The position numbers and the translations under genes are program-made. Under the pieces are notes generated by a model that saw nothing but the letters and a program-made list of their open reading frames with translations, did not search any database and was not told where the DNA came from. A DNA stretch of 64,000 nucleotides, taken from Hyaloscypha bicolor E (Eukaryota; Ascomycota; Leotiomycetes; Helotiales; Hyaloscyphaceae). Of this stretch, positions 1 to 10,586 are shown one piece after another. Location of the stretch: positions 1,581,308-1,645,307 of the forward strand of contig NW_020194684.1 of the NCBI RefSeq assembly GCF_002865645.1, read 5' to 3'. Positions within the stretch are counted from its first letter, which is position 1, and each line of letters opens with the position of its first letter.

Positions 1-2225
1 ACTAGCTCAGGATACTAGTTAAGCTCCTTACTAAACTCTTTTAGTATTAGGATTTTAATATTATTAGGCTATATAGGTATATATATCTATTATTTCTTAA
101 TATAGTCTATATATTATATAAGAATTACTTTATAAAATTCTATACTAAAGATAAGGCTATAAGAGCTAATATTCTTATATTTATAGAACCGGAGCTTAAA
201 AGAATATATTTTACTATAATTATCTATAATAAATACCTTAAGATTATAGGCTTAATAAACCTTAAATCTATTTCTATAAAAGATTATAAATTCTTAGTTA
301 TATTTAGCTAAGGTAATAAAGCCCTGGCTTTAAGTCTAATTATTATTAAAGAAGTTATAGTCTAATCTAATATTACCGAGTCTGCTATATATTTTTAAAG
401 TACCTATTTCTAGCTATATTAATCTTACTTAAATAGTTATATAAAGTAATATATCTTTTTTATTATAGCTAAAATTATTAATATTTAAGATTTAATCTTT
501 CCTTTTTCCTATTTCTTAGGAAGGTCTCCTCTAAAGTACTTCTCTATAGTAATAGTATTAACCTGCTTCTATAGATACTTTAACTTTTCTATAATTTTAG
601 CCTTATTAAGGTTCTACTAAGCCTATTTAGTATATTTAGAATACTTTATACTTTCTAAAAAGTATTCTTTCTATTTATAAGTCTAATAAACTATACCTAA
701 AGTAGAACTAGTACTTTATTAAGGCCTTAAAGAGACTAAAGTACTACCTAAAGGTTTCTTATATAATTTTCGGAACTTATTCTTTCTTTTTTAATAGCCT
801 TATAAATTAGAATTTGCTAAGTTAGAGTTTTTAGAGACAAAGTTACTCTTACTAGACTTCCCTATCTTTACTTTTCTTAATTTAGGATAAGTAATATACT
901 TTGCTTTCTAAGCTTTCTCAAGCTACTCGGAAATAGATACTGCCTTATTTCCTAAGAGAATAAATATAAGTATCTAATAAGTCTTATAGTTAGATAAAGT
1001 AATATTAAGAGTTTAGACCCGGTCTTATTTAGGATATAAGTTCTAGTTAATTTCGAGACTAATTATCCGAGTATATAATTCGGTAACTATCTTACTATTC
1101 TTCTAATAAAGATCTCAGAGCTCCTTAAAAGTATTTTATTAACGGGTTTAAAGTACTTAAAATATATTAGCCAAGTAGGCCTTAAATTACTTCTAATAGA
1201 CCTTATATAATAGTGGGCTTTACTTTATTATAGCTTCTCAAATATTATAAGATTTATTCCTAAAAATACTTATAGTAAAGTTAATTCTAGAAAAGTATCT
1301 ATTATAAGTTTAAGGTTAGGTCCTAAAAACTACTTTCTAGGAAAATACAAATATTCTCTATTTCTTAAGGAACTTTCTATAATATAAGTCAGGTATCCGG
1401 ACCTTAAAAAGCTTCTCTTAGTCTAAATATATCTTTAGGATATTATATAATAGCTTCTAACAAATAGTATTAAGATTACTCTTAAAGCTTATTATATTAG
1501 GAAAAGAAATGAATTCTAACTTTATTTTAGGAAGTTCTCTAGTAAAAATTACTAAGAAAAAGAAAGTAAACTCACAAATAGAATTTCTATAAGATATAAT
1601 AAACTATAAGATATCCCTAAGAATACTCTTATATTACTCTAATTATAGGATATACTAGTTAATTATATTTACTAATTCTTGCTTTTATTAGAATGCTTTA
1701 ACTTTAGTATATAAGCCCTATTCTATAGCTTAAGTAATAGTAACTCGAATATTAATCTCGATATCTTAATTATTACTAGAATTATTTCCGTTATTATTAC
1801 TAGCTCTCAGAGGCTCCTAAAAGGCCCTATTAAAAGTATTAGATAAGCCTTTACTATTACCCGTATTAGGGTTAATCTAGTTAACTTCCTCTATAGAAAT
1901 AGCTTTAGTAAGGAATTATATATTTTATAGATTTCGAGATATAATTACTTATTAAACTACCTTTTTTAAGAGTAAAGAAATTAGCTTATAAGGTATTTAT
2001 TAGTAAGTAATAAGATAATAGAATAAATTAATATATTATAAAATTATGGTATTAAATTTAGTATAAAACTAATCTCTATTTCTTCTATAAAGTTCAAGAA
2101 AGCCCCCTCTAAATAGAAGGCCCTAATAATATATATATAATTAGTAATTTATAAGCCTAATATATATAATATAAATAGTAGTTAGTTATAGTATTAAAGG
2201 GCCGCTAATCTCCCTAATTAATACC
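1..2225. repeat. RIP-degraded repeat, probably an LTR retrotransposon internal region
   Basis: The stretch is very A+T-rich, has stop codons in all frames, and is nearly free of CpA and TpG while TpA is abundant. This is the known product of repeat-induced point mutation in ascomycetes. Translating the minus strand through its stops gives charged helical segments around 1030-1140 and 480-600 that resemble a gag-like coiled coil. Near 2226 the composition briefly normalises and reads TGTAATATCC followed by a CACGTG, which resembles the edge of a fungal Gypsy LTR. I infer a minus-strand Gypsy-like element whose pol would lie beyond the left end of the window. The RIP call is strong; the retroelement family is tentative. 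Confidence 0.6.
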
Positions 2226-4640
2226 TGTAATATCCGAGGTTCGTTATATACTCTTAAGTCACGTGCGACCCTATATATATTACAAATAAATAATTAATAA
2301 AAAAATATATTTTATATTTTATTATTTTAATAAATTTTCTAATATTTAAAACTTTAATTTTCTATAATTAAATTTAATATTTTTATATTATTTTCCTAAA
2401 GAAAATTAAAGAATTAATCTAGTAAAACTATAGAAATTCAAATATTATATTAATATAATTTAGATTAAAATTATATAATATAAAATATATATTAGTTTTC
2501 TTTTAGTTCTCTAATATATTTTTAATAATAATTTTAAAAATATAATTTTTATATAAATAGATTTTCTTTTTTTCTAGTAAAAATAAAGAAATTACTTTTA
2601 ATATTAATAAAATATTTATATTTAAAGCTAATTTCTTTTTTATATAATTGGTTTTTATATTTGAATTAATTAATATTTTTATTTTTTATTTATTTTTATT
2701 TATTTTAATAATAACTTTAATTATTATTTTTATTATAAAATATATCTATTTCTTAGCTTTTTTAATTTTAGATATTTATATAATTTATAGCTAGATTTAT
2801 TATAGTTATAATAAATTGGTTTTTTCTAATTTAAATAAATAATAATATAATAATTCTTTTTCTAGTAAATAAAATAAAATATATTTAGTTTTATAGATTC
2901 TAATATAAGTATTATATTAGATTCTATTATTATATCTTTATTATTTCCGTTTTATAAATCTTATAATAGAAATATATTTCTTTTTTATTTTCTTTTATTA
3001 TTTTCTTTTTATTTTTTTATTTTTTTTTCTTTTACTATTTTATTAAATTATTATTATATTTTTATTAAATTAATAGATTTAAATTATTCTTAATTCTTAT
3101 AATTATAGAAATAAGCTTTTTTCTTTTTTATAAAATATTTCTTTAATAATTAATTTTGTTTTAAATCTTTTATTTTAAGTTATTAAATAAGTTATTTTAT
3201 TCTTATAATAAATTTATATATCCTAAATTATCTAATAAACTATTTAAATAAAATATAAAGTTTTAGATATTCTAGCCTAACTATTATTTAATATTTTTAA
3301 ATTTAGTAAAAGTATTATTATTATAATTCTTTAGATCTAAAATAGAATTCTTTATAAACTTAATAAAGGTTTTCTAATTTATAGTATTAATATCTATTAA
3401 TTATTCTTTATATTTCTAGATATTTCTAGTTATATTTTTAAAATAAGAAATATAATATATAATTTTTATTATATATTAGTACTTTTACTAAAATAAGCTT
3501 TTTAAAGTATAAAACTATATAGTATATATATAAAAAGCTAGGTTAATTCTAATTAAAAAAAATTTTATTAATTAATTATAGATTTATATAATAATATAAG
3601 CTAATTTTATAATAGATAAATAAATGAAAATTTTATTTCTATAAATTCTTCTAATATTAAAATTCTTCTAGAATTCTTTATATTTATAAATTATATAATA
3701 TATAATATATATATAAATTAATATCTTAATAATTATTTTATTTTTATAAAAAATAATAAAGAATATATTCTTATATCTAGTTTCTAAAGATTCTAGAAAA
3801 TATATTAGAAATTAACTAAATTTAAACTATTTAGAGCAGAGCTAATTATAGAAAGAAAGCTTATAAAAAAAAGTAATATTATAGAAATAATATAATAAGC
3901 TAGATAAAGATAATAAAAAATATATATAAAAGTATAAAGTTATTTCTAAGGGCTTAGTTATATATTAAATTACTTATTATAAAGAGTTTCTTTTTATTAT
4001 AAATAAAATAGATAATAATACTTATCTAAATTACTAAATTAGAGAAATTAATATATATATTATAAAATATATTACTAGTAAGCTTTTATATAGAAAATAT
4101 ATTTATAAAGAAAAAGCTTTATATAATTTAGGAGAGTCTTTTAACTATAAAGAAGAACTATTATTTATTAATTATAATAAAACTAGTTTTAAAGCTTATT
4201 ATTAAAAGTTAATAGAAAAATAGAAGAAATAGAAAAAAATTAATTATAGAATAAAGCTTTTTTATATAAATAAAATAGATTTTAAACTAGTTTCTTCTGG
4301 ATATAAAAAGAAGTAAATTAGTAAGTTTAGTAATATATAAATAGAATAGCTAGCTAGAAAGCTTGGTTTTATTAGGCTATTATCTAATCTCTCTTTATTT
4401 TATAATAATAGCTTTAGTAATATAATTAGATTAGGTATTAATAGAGAGGAAATAATTATTAGATATATAAGTAAGAATATAGTTAGTATATAATTAATTA
4501 ATTTCTTAAAATAGTAGTATTTTAAAGGAATTACTAATAAGGTAAAGTATATAATATTTCTACTATTTTTTAGTATATATATATATATAATATGAAAATT
4601 AGAGAATTTCATTTATTAATTATAGTATAAACTCTATATA
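2226..4640. repeat. Extremely A+T-rich RIP block
   Basis: This block is even more A+T-rich than the one to its left, with long runs made almost only of A and T and scarcely any CpA, TpG or CpG. No believable reading frame exists; short open frames on the minus strand near 4400-4612 are made of Ile, Leu, Tyr, Phe and Lys and reflect composition. It ends sharply at about 4640, where normal fungal composition resumes. The change of composition near 2280 suggests that two different repeats, or one element nested in another, were mutated to different degrees. Identity of the original element cannot be read. Confidence 0.75.
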
Positions 4641-4702
4641 AACTGTAAAATATTTTTCTTTGATTTTCACCAAAATTCCGAAAATTGGTATTCTAAAAAA
4701 AA

Positions 4703-4774
4703 TGACCGTATCGCTGATTTTTGACCGCATCACTGATACGCACTAAACCCGCAGGGACGCAGGGGCTTTAGTGC
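4703..4774. repeat. Repeat-end motif: direct repeat plus palindrome
   Basis: Two 16-bp near-identical copies lie at 4703-4718 and 4722-4737 (TGACCGTATCGCTGAT and TGACCGCATCACTGAT, two differences). Directly after them GCACTAAA at 4740-4747 is matched by TTTAGTGC at 4767-4774, forming a palindrome around a GC-rich centre. The motif lies between the A+T block and a truncated F-box reading frame. Its shape and place suit the terminal inverted repeat or subterminal repeats of a DNA transposon, but the other end was not found, so this is inference. Confidence 0.4.
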
Positions 4775-4866
4775 AAGTCTTGACGCACGATTACAAAGGT
4801 ATCGCAGCTTGCAAAGATTTGAATCAGAATCTCGGGCGAGCTAGAGAGAAGGCCCTTGGTGGACAT
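4768..4866 (-). pseudogene. F-box gene fragment truncated at repeat edge
   Basis: From an ATG at 4866 the minus strand encodes 32 residues that begin with a recognisable fungal F-box start: a short leader, LLSSSPEILIQIF, then ASCDTF. The frame stops after residues VRQDLH, exactly inside the palindrome that precedes the A+T-rich block, where a longer F-box would normally continue with the second half of the motif. I read it as the 5' end of an F-box gene whose remainder was lost or separated by insertion of a repeat. The 160 bp upstream stay open in the same frame but look like 5' leader. Confidence 0.5.
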
Positions 4867-5034
4867 GGTCTTGGCGGTAGTAACAAACAGGGCGAGGCAA
4901 TTTGCAATAGCGCTTAGGAAACTGCTAGTTTGGATATTCAAAATACACCTCTGGAAAGATTGAGGAAGGTGGGAAGTCACGGACGGAAGAGGTGAAATGG
5001 GGCAAGCTGTGAGTTTCAAGGGGCTCATGCACAT

Positions 5035-5655
5035 ACTTGGGACGACATCGGCGCCATGCGGCGGCTATATAAGCGGTTCGTCAATAATATTAGACATAAT
5101 TAGAGGCGTAGACATTAATAAATATAAATAGGAGAACTTCATGAATTGAGGGCCGTGAAGGTATTTTTTAAGTGATTATAAATTATAATGTGAAAGCTAA
5201 ACATATAGGAACTAGTTGAGAAGAGCTTTCGACTACTTTCCCTTACCTGCTCTTATATGTCATTGTCCCTCCAGTAGGCAGCGGAGAAGCCAGCAAGGAT
5301 GCAGAGGAAATAGAGCACCTGGGCATAGAGAGAGAGTAATTGAGACCTTGGCTATGAACTCAGGCCATTATCAAATCTCCACAGTCAAAACTTTGGCCAA
5401 TAGTGGGCTTTAGAACACAAGTCATCTTTACAATGATGCTGCGAATATATAGAGCCACGAGGATGGGCATATTGGCAATTGCTATTGTTGATCTAAGGAA
5501 CGAGTGTCATGAGTTTACATGACACATGAACCAGGTCGCATGATCAGTGTACTAGCGCGGGTCTAAGCGAACAACAACGTCCTCTCCCCCTATCTCCTTA
5601 AGTTTCTCGCACCACAAGCCTTACCTCCTCTGATTCCTTGATCACTGAACGGGCC
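5035..5655. other. Non-coding gap
   Basis: About 620 bp between the F-box fragment and the next relic. The composition is mixed, with an A+T-rich patch at 5080-5210. A TATATAA at 5065-5071 could be a promoter element for the F-box fragment. No gene, tRNA or clear repeat was seen. Confidence 0.5.
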
Positions 5656-6055
5656 ATGACATTACGTAAGGTCAATCTCATGTTGCCACGAGCAGAGGTC
5701 TCAAACAGTGCTCGATCCGTCCTCGAGTTCGAAGCTCTGCAGACGTACATTCGTAGAGTGCTTCTAGACCCTCAGTCCGTGCCACCTTCGTCTTAGGCAC
5801 CAGCTCCTAAATTCTCCACTCAAGCCTTCCACGGGACTCTCGAATCGACCAGGCTTCTCAATACCTCCCTTTCTGAATGCACCTCACTGGTCACCAAGTC
5901 TGCGAAGCTGATGTAGCTCTCTTGAACGCCCCTCGACCTTCAACGGCAGATGGTTATCCTGAACGAACAAACTAGTGCAAAAGAACTAAGCTAGAAAGCT
6001 GCTTTCACTGATTGCGATGCTAGTAGCCCAGCAAGAACCGAAACGACCACAGCTT
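5656..6055 (+). pseudogene. Stop-interrupted coding relic
   Basis: Reading from the ATG at 5656 gives 46 residues with normal-looking composition to a TAG at 5794-5796, and the same frame then carries on as protein-like sequence through a few further stops (TAG, TGA, TAG) up to the 3' end of the next gene. Three of the stops could each have come from CAG by a single C-to-T change, which fits mild RIP. The translation is rich in charged and polar residues and ends in a helical stretch, somewhat like the C-terminal tails of fungal pogo-type transposases. That identity is a guess; the relic itself is moderately supported. Confidence 0.35.
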
Positions 6056-7969
6056 TCAGATACACTTGGAGATACACGAAAGGAGCCTCCTGAAAGCAGA
6101 TTTTTGCTGGCGCTGGGCCTCGTATCCCCGCATCAGTTCGACCCAAGCCTTCCACTCTTGCAGGGTCAGCGGTCCATCAAGTGCAACCTCGAGCAATAAT
6201 CCCATTACATCCTCAGCTAGCCCTCTCCTACCCTCCCTATTTTCCTTAACACGACGACCAAGCTCCGCATTCATCTCCTTACTAAAATCCGGGCATGTCA
6301 CCCTAATAAACCCGTTAACTGCATCACCATCACGCAACGAAACCTCGCATAGGAGGCGGACAGAATTCTGTATCGCCCAATCCGAGTCTGGAGTCCAGGT
6401 CGCCTGGCTCGGAGTACTCGGAGCACCCGAGGAAAGCTCAAGACGCTGTATATTTCTGTTCCGCTCCCGGAGGTAGGCAAAAAGATGATGGGCTGCAGAA
6501 ACAGTGACGTGTGGTATTGGCCGTGAAGGAAGTCCATAGCCTAGCTCGAACCATAGTTTGACGCTTTGCAGGTACGGAAACCTCGCAATAATTTCGAGCG
6601 AGCTATAGGGCCAGTCGTTCTCGTTTTTGTTCCTGGCAATATCCAGGGCTAGCTCTGTAAGATACGGGAGGCCGTTGCACAAGGCGACTAGATCTGCATC
6701 GGTTACGAGACTACCAGCCGTCCACGGCTCCATACAATGGATCGTTAATTTGCGCAGCGCCGCTCCGTGCCGAATAATGGGACCAGGCTTACTACTGACG
6801 TAGCTCCAAGCCGGAATGCTTACAAGCTCGAGCTCTGTAGGAACTTGCTCTAGAAACGTAGCTTTGTTCCATTGCCGGCCGAATCGGTGCTCGAAGACAA
6901 CTTCTTTGAGAGCTATTAGTTTCGGAACAATATCCAGCCCTAGGGTAGAAGGGATATCATTTAGTCTGCGTATTCGCGACCAATCGAACGTCTCAGCCCA
7001 ATATTGCAGCTCATTAACCTTCTCGGGATATGCGGCACAATAAATACCATACATGGCGAGGAGAGCTGCCGTGGGCACATAGCCCCACGGATAGATCGTA
7101 ACGCCAAGCTCCTCCAGCGCCGGCAGTCTCTCGCCCCCAGACAGGCCCAGCCCGCAGTACGGGGCCCCCGGTCTAGATATACCCATAACGCCTTCAGGCG
7201 GCCCGATATAGAGCAATGGAATACGGGTGAGACGCGGGCACGAGAGTAGAACCTGCTTTAAGACGTGCATCGTTGCGCGACATGCGTGCTCGCCGACAAA
7301 GGCGACGTGAACGGATAGGGAGAAGAGGTTTTGGTTGTTTGCAAGCTGAGCGAGGAACGCCCTCGCCTGGCCATGCGACTCGTCCGTGGCGATGCAGGCA
7401 ACGCATGTGTGCAGGCGCGTACGCGTGGGCACGTGATCGAGAAAGGCGTGCGGGATAAGCACTGGCACGTGCCTGCGCCAGTCACGTGAGACAGGTGGCA
7501 AGTGCCAGTTCAGGTCACGCAGCCCAGTCATGTGTGGCAGCATATCGGCCAGCCGGGTCAGGATCTCGTCCCTTTCCTCTCCTTCCTGGGCTACATTGCT
7601 ACTGCTGTCTACCTCGAGCACGCGGACGGCAGACAGCAGAAGATTGCGTGCCAGGACATCGAGGCGCCCTAGCGCCTGGCTACGCTGGCTCAGGTTGATG
7701 TGTACCGTGTGGTGCTGGACATGCCGTGCCTTTTCGTAAAAGGCGGAGCTAAGTGAGGCCACTTTGCCCAAATCGCTATTGTCGACGAAGCTGAGGACTA
7801 GGAGCACCACATCGTCGGGCAGCTCCGCCAGTGAGGGCCGCCCTGGGTCGAGGGGTACCGGCTCACGTGCGAGAATGCGGGCGGGCACGTGCTCGGTCTT
7901 GTTCCTGGTCTGGTGCTCACTTTGGCGCTTGCGAGCGCGAGTGCTGAAATACGAGCGTGTTCGAGCCAT
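6056..7969 (-). CDS. F-box protein, single exon
   Basis: The frame encodes 637 residues from an ATG at 7969 without introns. Residues about 45-85 form an F-box (LAELPDDVVLLVLSF, then a Leu/Ser-rich second helix), the motif that binds Skp1 in SCF ubiquitin ligases. The rest has leucine-spaced segments of the LRR-like kind that fungal F-box proteins use to bind substrates, but no strict repeat consensus. The N-terminal 40 residues are basic (RARKRQSEHQTRNK). The substrate is unknown. The gene is more GC-rich than its surroundings and seems intact although it sits among relics and near RIP-mutated DNA. The family call is firm; the function beyond SCF adaptor is inference. Confidence 0.8.
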   Translation of the reverse strand: MARTRSYFSTRARKRQSEHQTRNKTEHVPARILAREPVPLDPGRPSLAELPDDVVLLVLSFVDNSDLGKVASLSSAFYEKARHVQHHTVHINLSQRSQALGRLDVLARNLLLSAVRVLEVDSSSNVAQEGEERDEILTRLADMLPHMTGLRDLNWHLPPVSRDWRRHVPVLIPHAFLDHVPTRTRLHTCVACIATDESHGQARAFLAQLANNQNLFSLSVHVAFVGEHACRATMHVLKQVLLSCPRLTRIPLLYIGPPEGVMGISRPGAPYCGLGLSGGERLPALEELGVTIYPWGYVPTAALLAMYGIYCAAYPEKVNELQYWAETFDWSRIRRLNDIPSTLGLDIVPKLIALKEVVFEHRFGRQWNKATFLEQVPTELELVSIPAWSYVSSKPGPIIRHGAALRKLTIHCMEPWTAGSLVTDADLVALCNGLPYLTELALDIARNKNENDWPYSSLEIIARFPYLQSVKLWFELGYGLPSRPIPHVTVSAAHHLFAYLRERNRNIQRLELSSGAPSTPSQATWTPDSDWAIQNSVRLLCEVSLRDGDAVNGFIRVTCPDFSKEMNAELGRRVKENREGRRGLAEDVMGLLLEVALDGPLTLQEWKAWVELMRGYEAQRQQKSAFRRLLSCISKCI

Positions 7970-8381
7970 CGCGAAACTTGCTGTGGTGATAGAAGGAAGT
8001 CAAAAACTCGATGACATTGGAATTGGGGTGATTTGAACAAGGCACCATAAGCACACGGACGAAACCCAGGTCCAAACAAGTAAGGTATGCCGTAAATAAT
8101 GGCTGACGGAGGATTTATAGGGAATGGCTGATTAAATACGATTCCCGAAAAAGCCGTCGCTTATTGCTTGATAAAAATACAAATTCTAAAGGAAGGTTTG
8201 AAATAATGCGCTAGAGCCCAGAATAAAGCGGATAGGGGCTTCCCGCGAATAGCTTGCTGGCTGAGGATCCCCGGATTTTCCCCAGGTAACCAACAATCAG
8301 GGCGCACCTTCCTTCCAAAATTCCCGCTTTACTTTCTTGGCATTATCTGCTGCAACTACGACAACAAACACGATACCTCTA
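7970..8381. promoter_or_regulatory. Upstream region of the F-box gene
   Basis: About 410 bp between the start of the minus-strand F-box gene and the ankyrin pseudogene. It presumably holds the F-box promoter. No convincing TATA box or repeated operator was identified. Confidence 0.35.
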
Positions 8382-9190
8382 GAAAATGCTGTCGAAGATC
8401 GGGACCTCCCCGAAATCCAAAGAATACTTTCCTCCATCCCGCCTCCATCCCGCCTCCATCCCAGCAGGAATTGGATTTAGCTCTCTCGATGGCTGCTGAC
8501 TCCGAGGTACATGGAGGTTATATTGACGCTGTGGAGCTACTTCTTTTTACTGGTGCCCTTATCACTGAGGTTGCCTTTATCGGTGCCTTGCATAGAGACG
8601 ATAATATCACATTCCAGGCTTTGCTTGACCACGGCTGGGATATAAACTCGATGGAATTTGGCCAGCCTGCTTTATGGTTCATTTCTGGCGATTGATGAGC
8701 AAAGACTGAATTCAAATGTCCGACAGACTTGCAACCGACAACGTTGATCGAGTCAAGTGGTTTCTCTCTCACGGAGCAGATCCCAACCTGCGTGGCTCAG
8801 AAAGAATAAATCGGCTACCCCACTTTCAACAGCTGCTTTTACTCCGATATTGCCGTTCTTGAGGCACTGATATCTGGGGGAGCGGATCTTGATCCAGAGG
8901 TATTGATCAGTGCTATGAGTCCGCGAGGTCATGGGGGACTTCCAGTTATGAAGTTCTTGATTAATCGTGGTATCGATATCAATGCTTTCCGCCGGGAAGG
9001 GGAAACACCTCGACACTACGCTGTTAGGATGGGAAGTAGAGAAAAAGTGGAACTCTTGCTTGAAAGCGGTGGATGGCACAACCAAAAATGTGAGGGGCTT
9101 GACCCCAGCTGGGGTGGCCAAGGAGAAGGGACGTGTGGATCTCTACGAAATTCTTTCTCGACAGGACCCAAAAGGGCTGTGGCGATAGAT
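8382..9190 (+). pseudogene. Ankyrin-repeat protein pseudogene
   Basis: Several consecutive frames together read as one ankyrin-repeat protein. The segment from 8382 gives ENAVEDRDLPEIQRILSS; another frame from 8471 to 8695 gives AVELLLFTGALITEVAFIG and ALLDHGWDINSMEFGQPAL; a third near 8735-8800 gives VKWFLSHGADPNL; then VLEALISGGADLD, FLINRGIDINAFRREGETP and, after another shift near 9072, GLTPAGVAKEKGRVDLYEI. These are typical helix-loop-helix ankyrin units. At least three frameshifts and stops break them, no in-frame ATG opens the first segment, and introns do not restore the whole. Shift one coincides with an 11-bp tandem repeat. I call it a recently decayed gene. Confidence 0.75.
8431..8462 (+). 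repeat. 11-bp tandem repeat, about 2.9 copies
   Basis: CCTCCATCCCG occurs at 8431-8441 and 8442-8452 and again, lacking the last base, at 8453-8462. It lies inside the ankyrin pseudogene. Removing one 11-bp copy joins the upstream and downstream ankyrin frames without a stop, so the repeat length explains the first frameshift. Confidence 0.85.
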
Positions 9191-10586
9191 GAGTTTCATG
9201 TTACCGTAATTCCTCTCTCTGCTTACGCATTTCATGGGCAGTGACCAAGACCAACCTGGTTAAATTGCTGCCCCGTCCTGCTTGACGCTTTCTTGTATTT
9301 GGAGCTGCGGCAATACGGTTTCTTCAAATGTATGTCACGGCCTCTCAGTTTCTTGCAGAAGCACTGCAGCCCAAATTAGAACTCGTGGTGAAGAAGAGGT
9401 CGCATGAAATTCTACTAATAGAGTTGGACATCCGCAACGATACATGAAAAGGATTGTTGGTCCGATCCCCTGTCCTCAAGCGCCGGCGAAGGTGGTTACC
9501 ACCTAAAGGCCGCCCCGGTTGCGGGAAGCTCTACTTACGAGTTAGACGCGTGCACAGTAAGGCCTGGCAGGATGAAGTTCCATATGGACTTCGAGAGGGA
9601 ATACAAAACTCTCGACAGATCCCATCTTCAATCTCTATCTTTTACCCCATCTTCTTATCTTCTCCCTGGAAATACCACGAGCAGCGATGCGTCAAACTCA
9701 ACATCTGTGTGTACTTTTGTGCATAATATCAGCAGTAATGGCGCAGACTGCTACGTACTCCATCGGGAATCCCAAGCAATACGCCGCAGAAGCACTTGTC
9801 TATTCCTGGTGAAGAAAGGCGGGTAGGGCTGCTGCTGCAGTCGCGCCCGATCGCGTGTGCTGCACTGCGTGTTCTCGGACAGCAAAGAGGGAGCGGGTTG
9901 AGGAGGGTTATATAACTTATACTGAAAATTAAGGTTTCGGATCAGGTCGAAGACGTCAGACCCTTGGCGGCGTCAACGGCTGGGACTGGCGGTCGGCGGT
10001 CTAATGTCTGATCTTGGTATAATTTCCGTTTCACCCTTCGATGGGACGCTGGGCTGGTCCGTTCTATTTGCAGCGGTTGGATTTTGATTGTCTGCCGGCG
10101 CCGGTGGTGTGAGATGCTTGCCGGCAAAGCCAACCAGCGCTCCCCACGACAATCACCACCTCCCCTCCGCAGAAAAACCCAATCCACAGCGGACACCAAC
10201 AGCAACCAGGACGACGCTCCTTCTCAGATGAGCACGACGGCATCGCATCTGCCAGACCAACATTCCGCGGCTCCCCTAATCTATTCACCCAGGCGCAATC
10301 AGCACCGCAGGCGTCCTCGAAGCACTGCCCCCTCAGCGCAAAGCCCTTTGACGACGCAATCTTGCACCCTCCTGCCGACTCAGCTCGCTCATTGACGACC
10401 CTCGACCGACTCGAACCACGAACTCCTCATTCTGTCCACATCTACCAGCCCTCTCACGACCCCGCAGAGCCAGATCGGGTCCAATCGCACGGAACAGCTT
10501 CCCGCGTCGGAAGACTGGCATGAAGGACCATCAAAGTTGTTGATAAGCTGCAAAGTTGGTGCAAAGAAGAAAGGAAGAGAACTGCG
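9191..10586. other. Gene-free interval
   Basis: About 1.4 kb between the ankyrin pseudogene and the next F-box gene. Short open frames exist on both strands but none shows a domain, and no splice pattern links them. The last few hundred bases, rich in CCA/ACC on the plus strand, are the likely 5' leader and promoter of the following gene. Nothing else was seen. Confidence 0.5.

Noticed and set aside
4400..4612. Open frame of 70 codons on the minus strand within the A+T block
   Set aside because: It consists nearly only of Ile, Leu, Tyr, Lys, Asn and Phe, as expected from A+T-rich DNA, and has no domain.
7430..7895. Five CACGTG hexamers inside the F-box gene
   Set aside because: They encode His-Val or related codon pairs repeatedly used in this GC-rich gene, so they are more likely coding coincidence than an E-box cluster.
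9454..9480. Possible tRNA B-box (GGTCCGATCCC)
   Set aside because: No cloverleaf, A box or acceptor stem can be formed around it.
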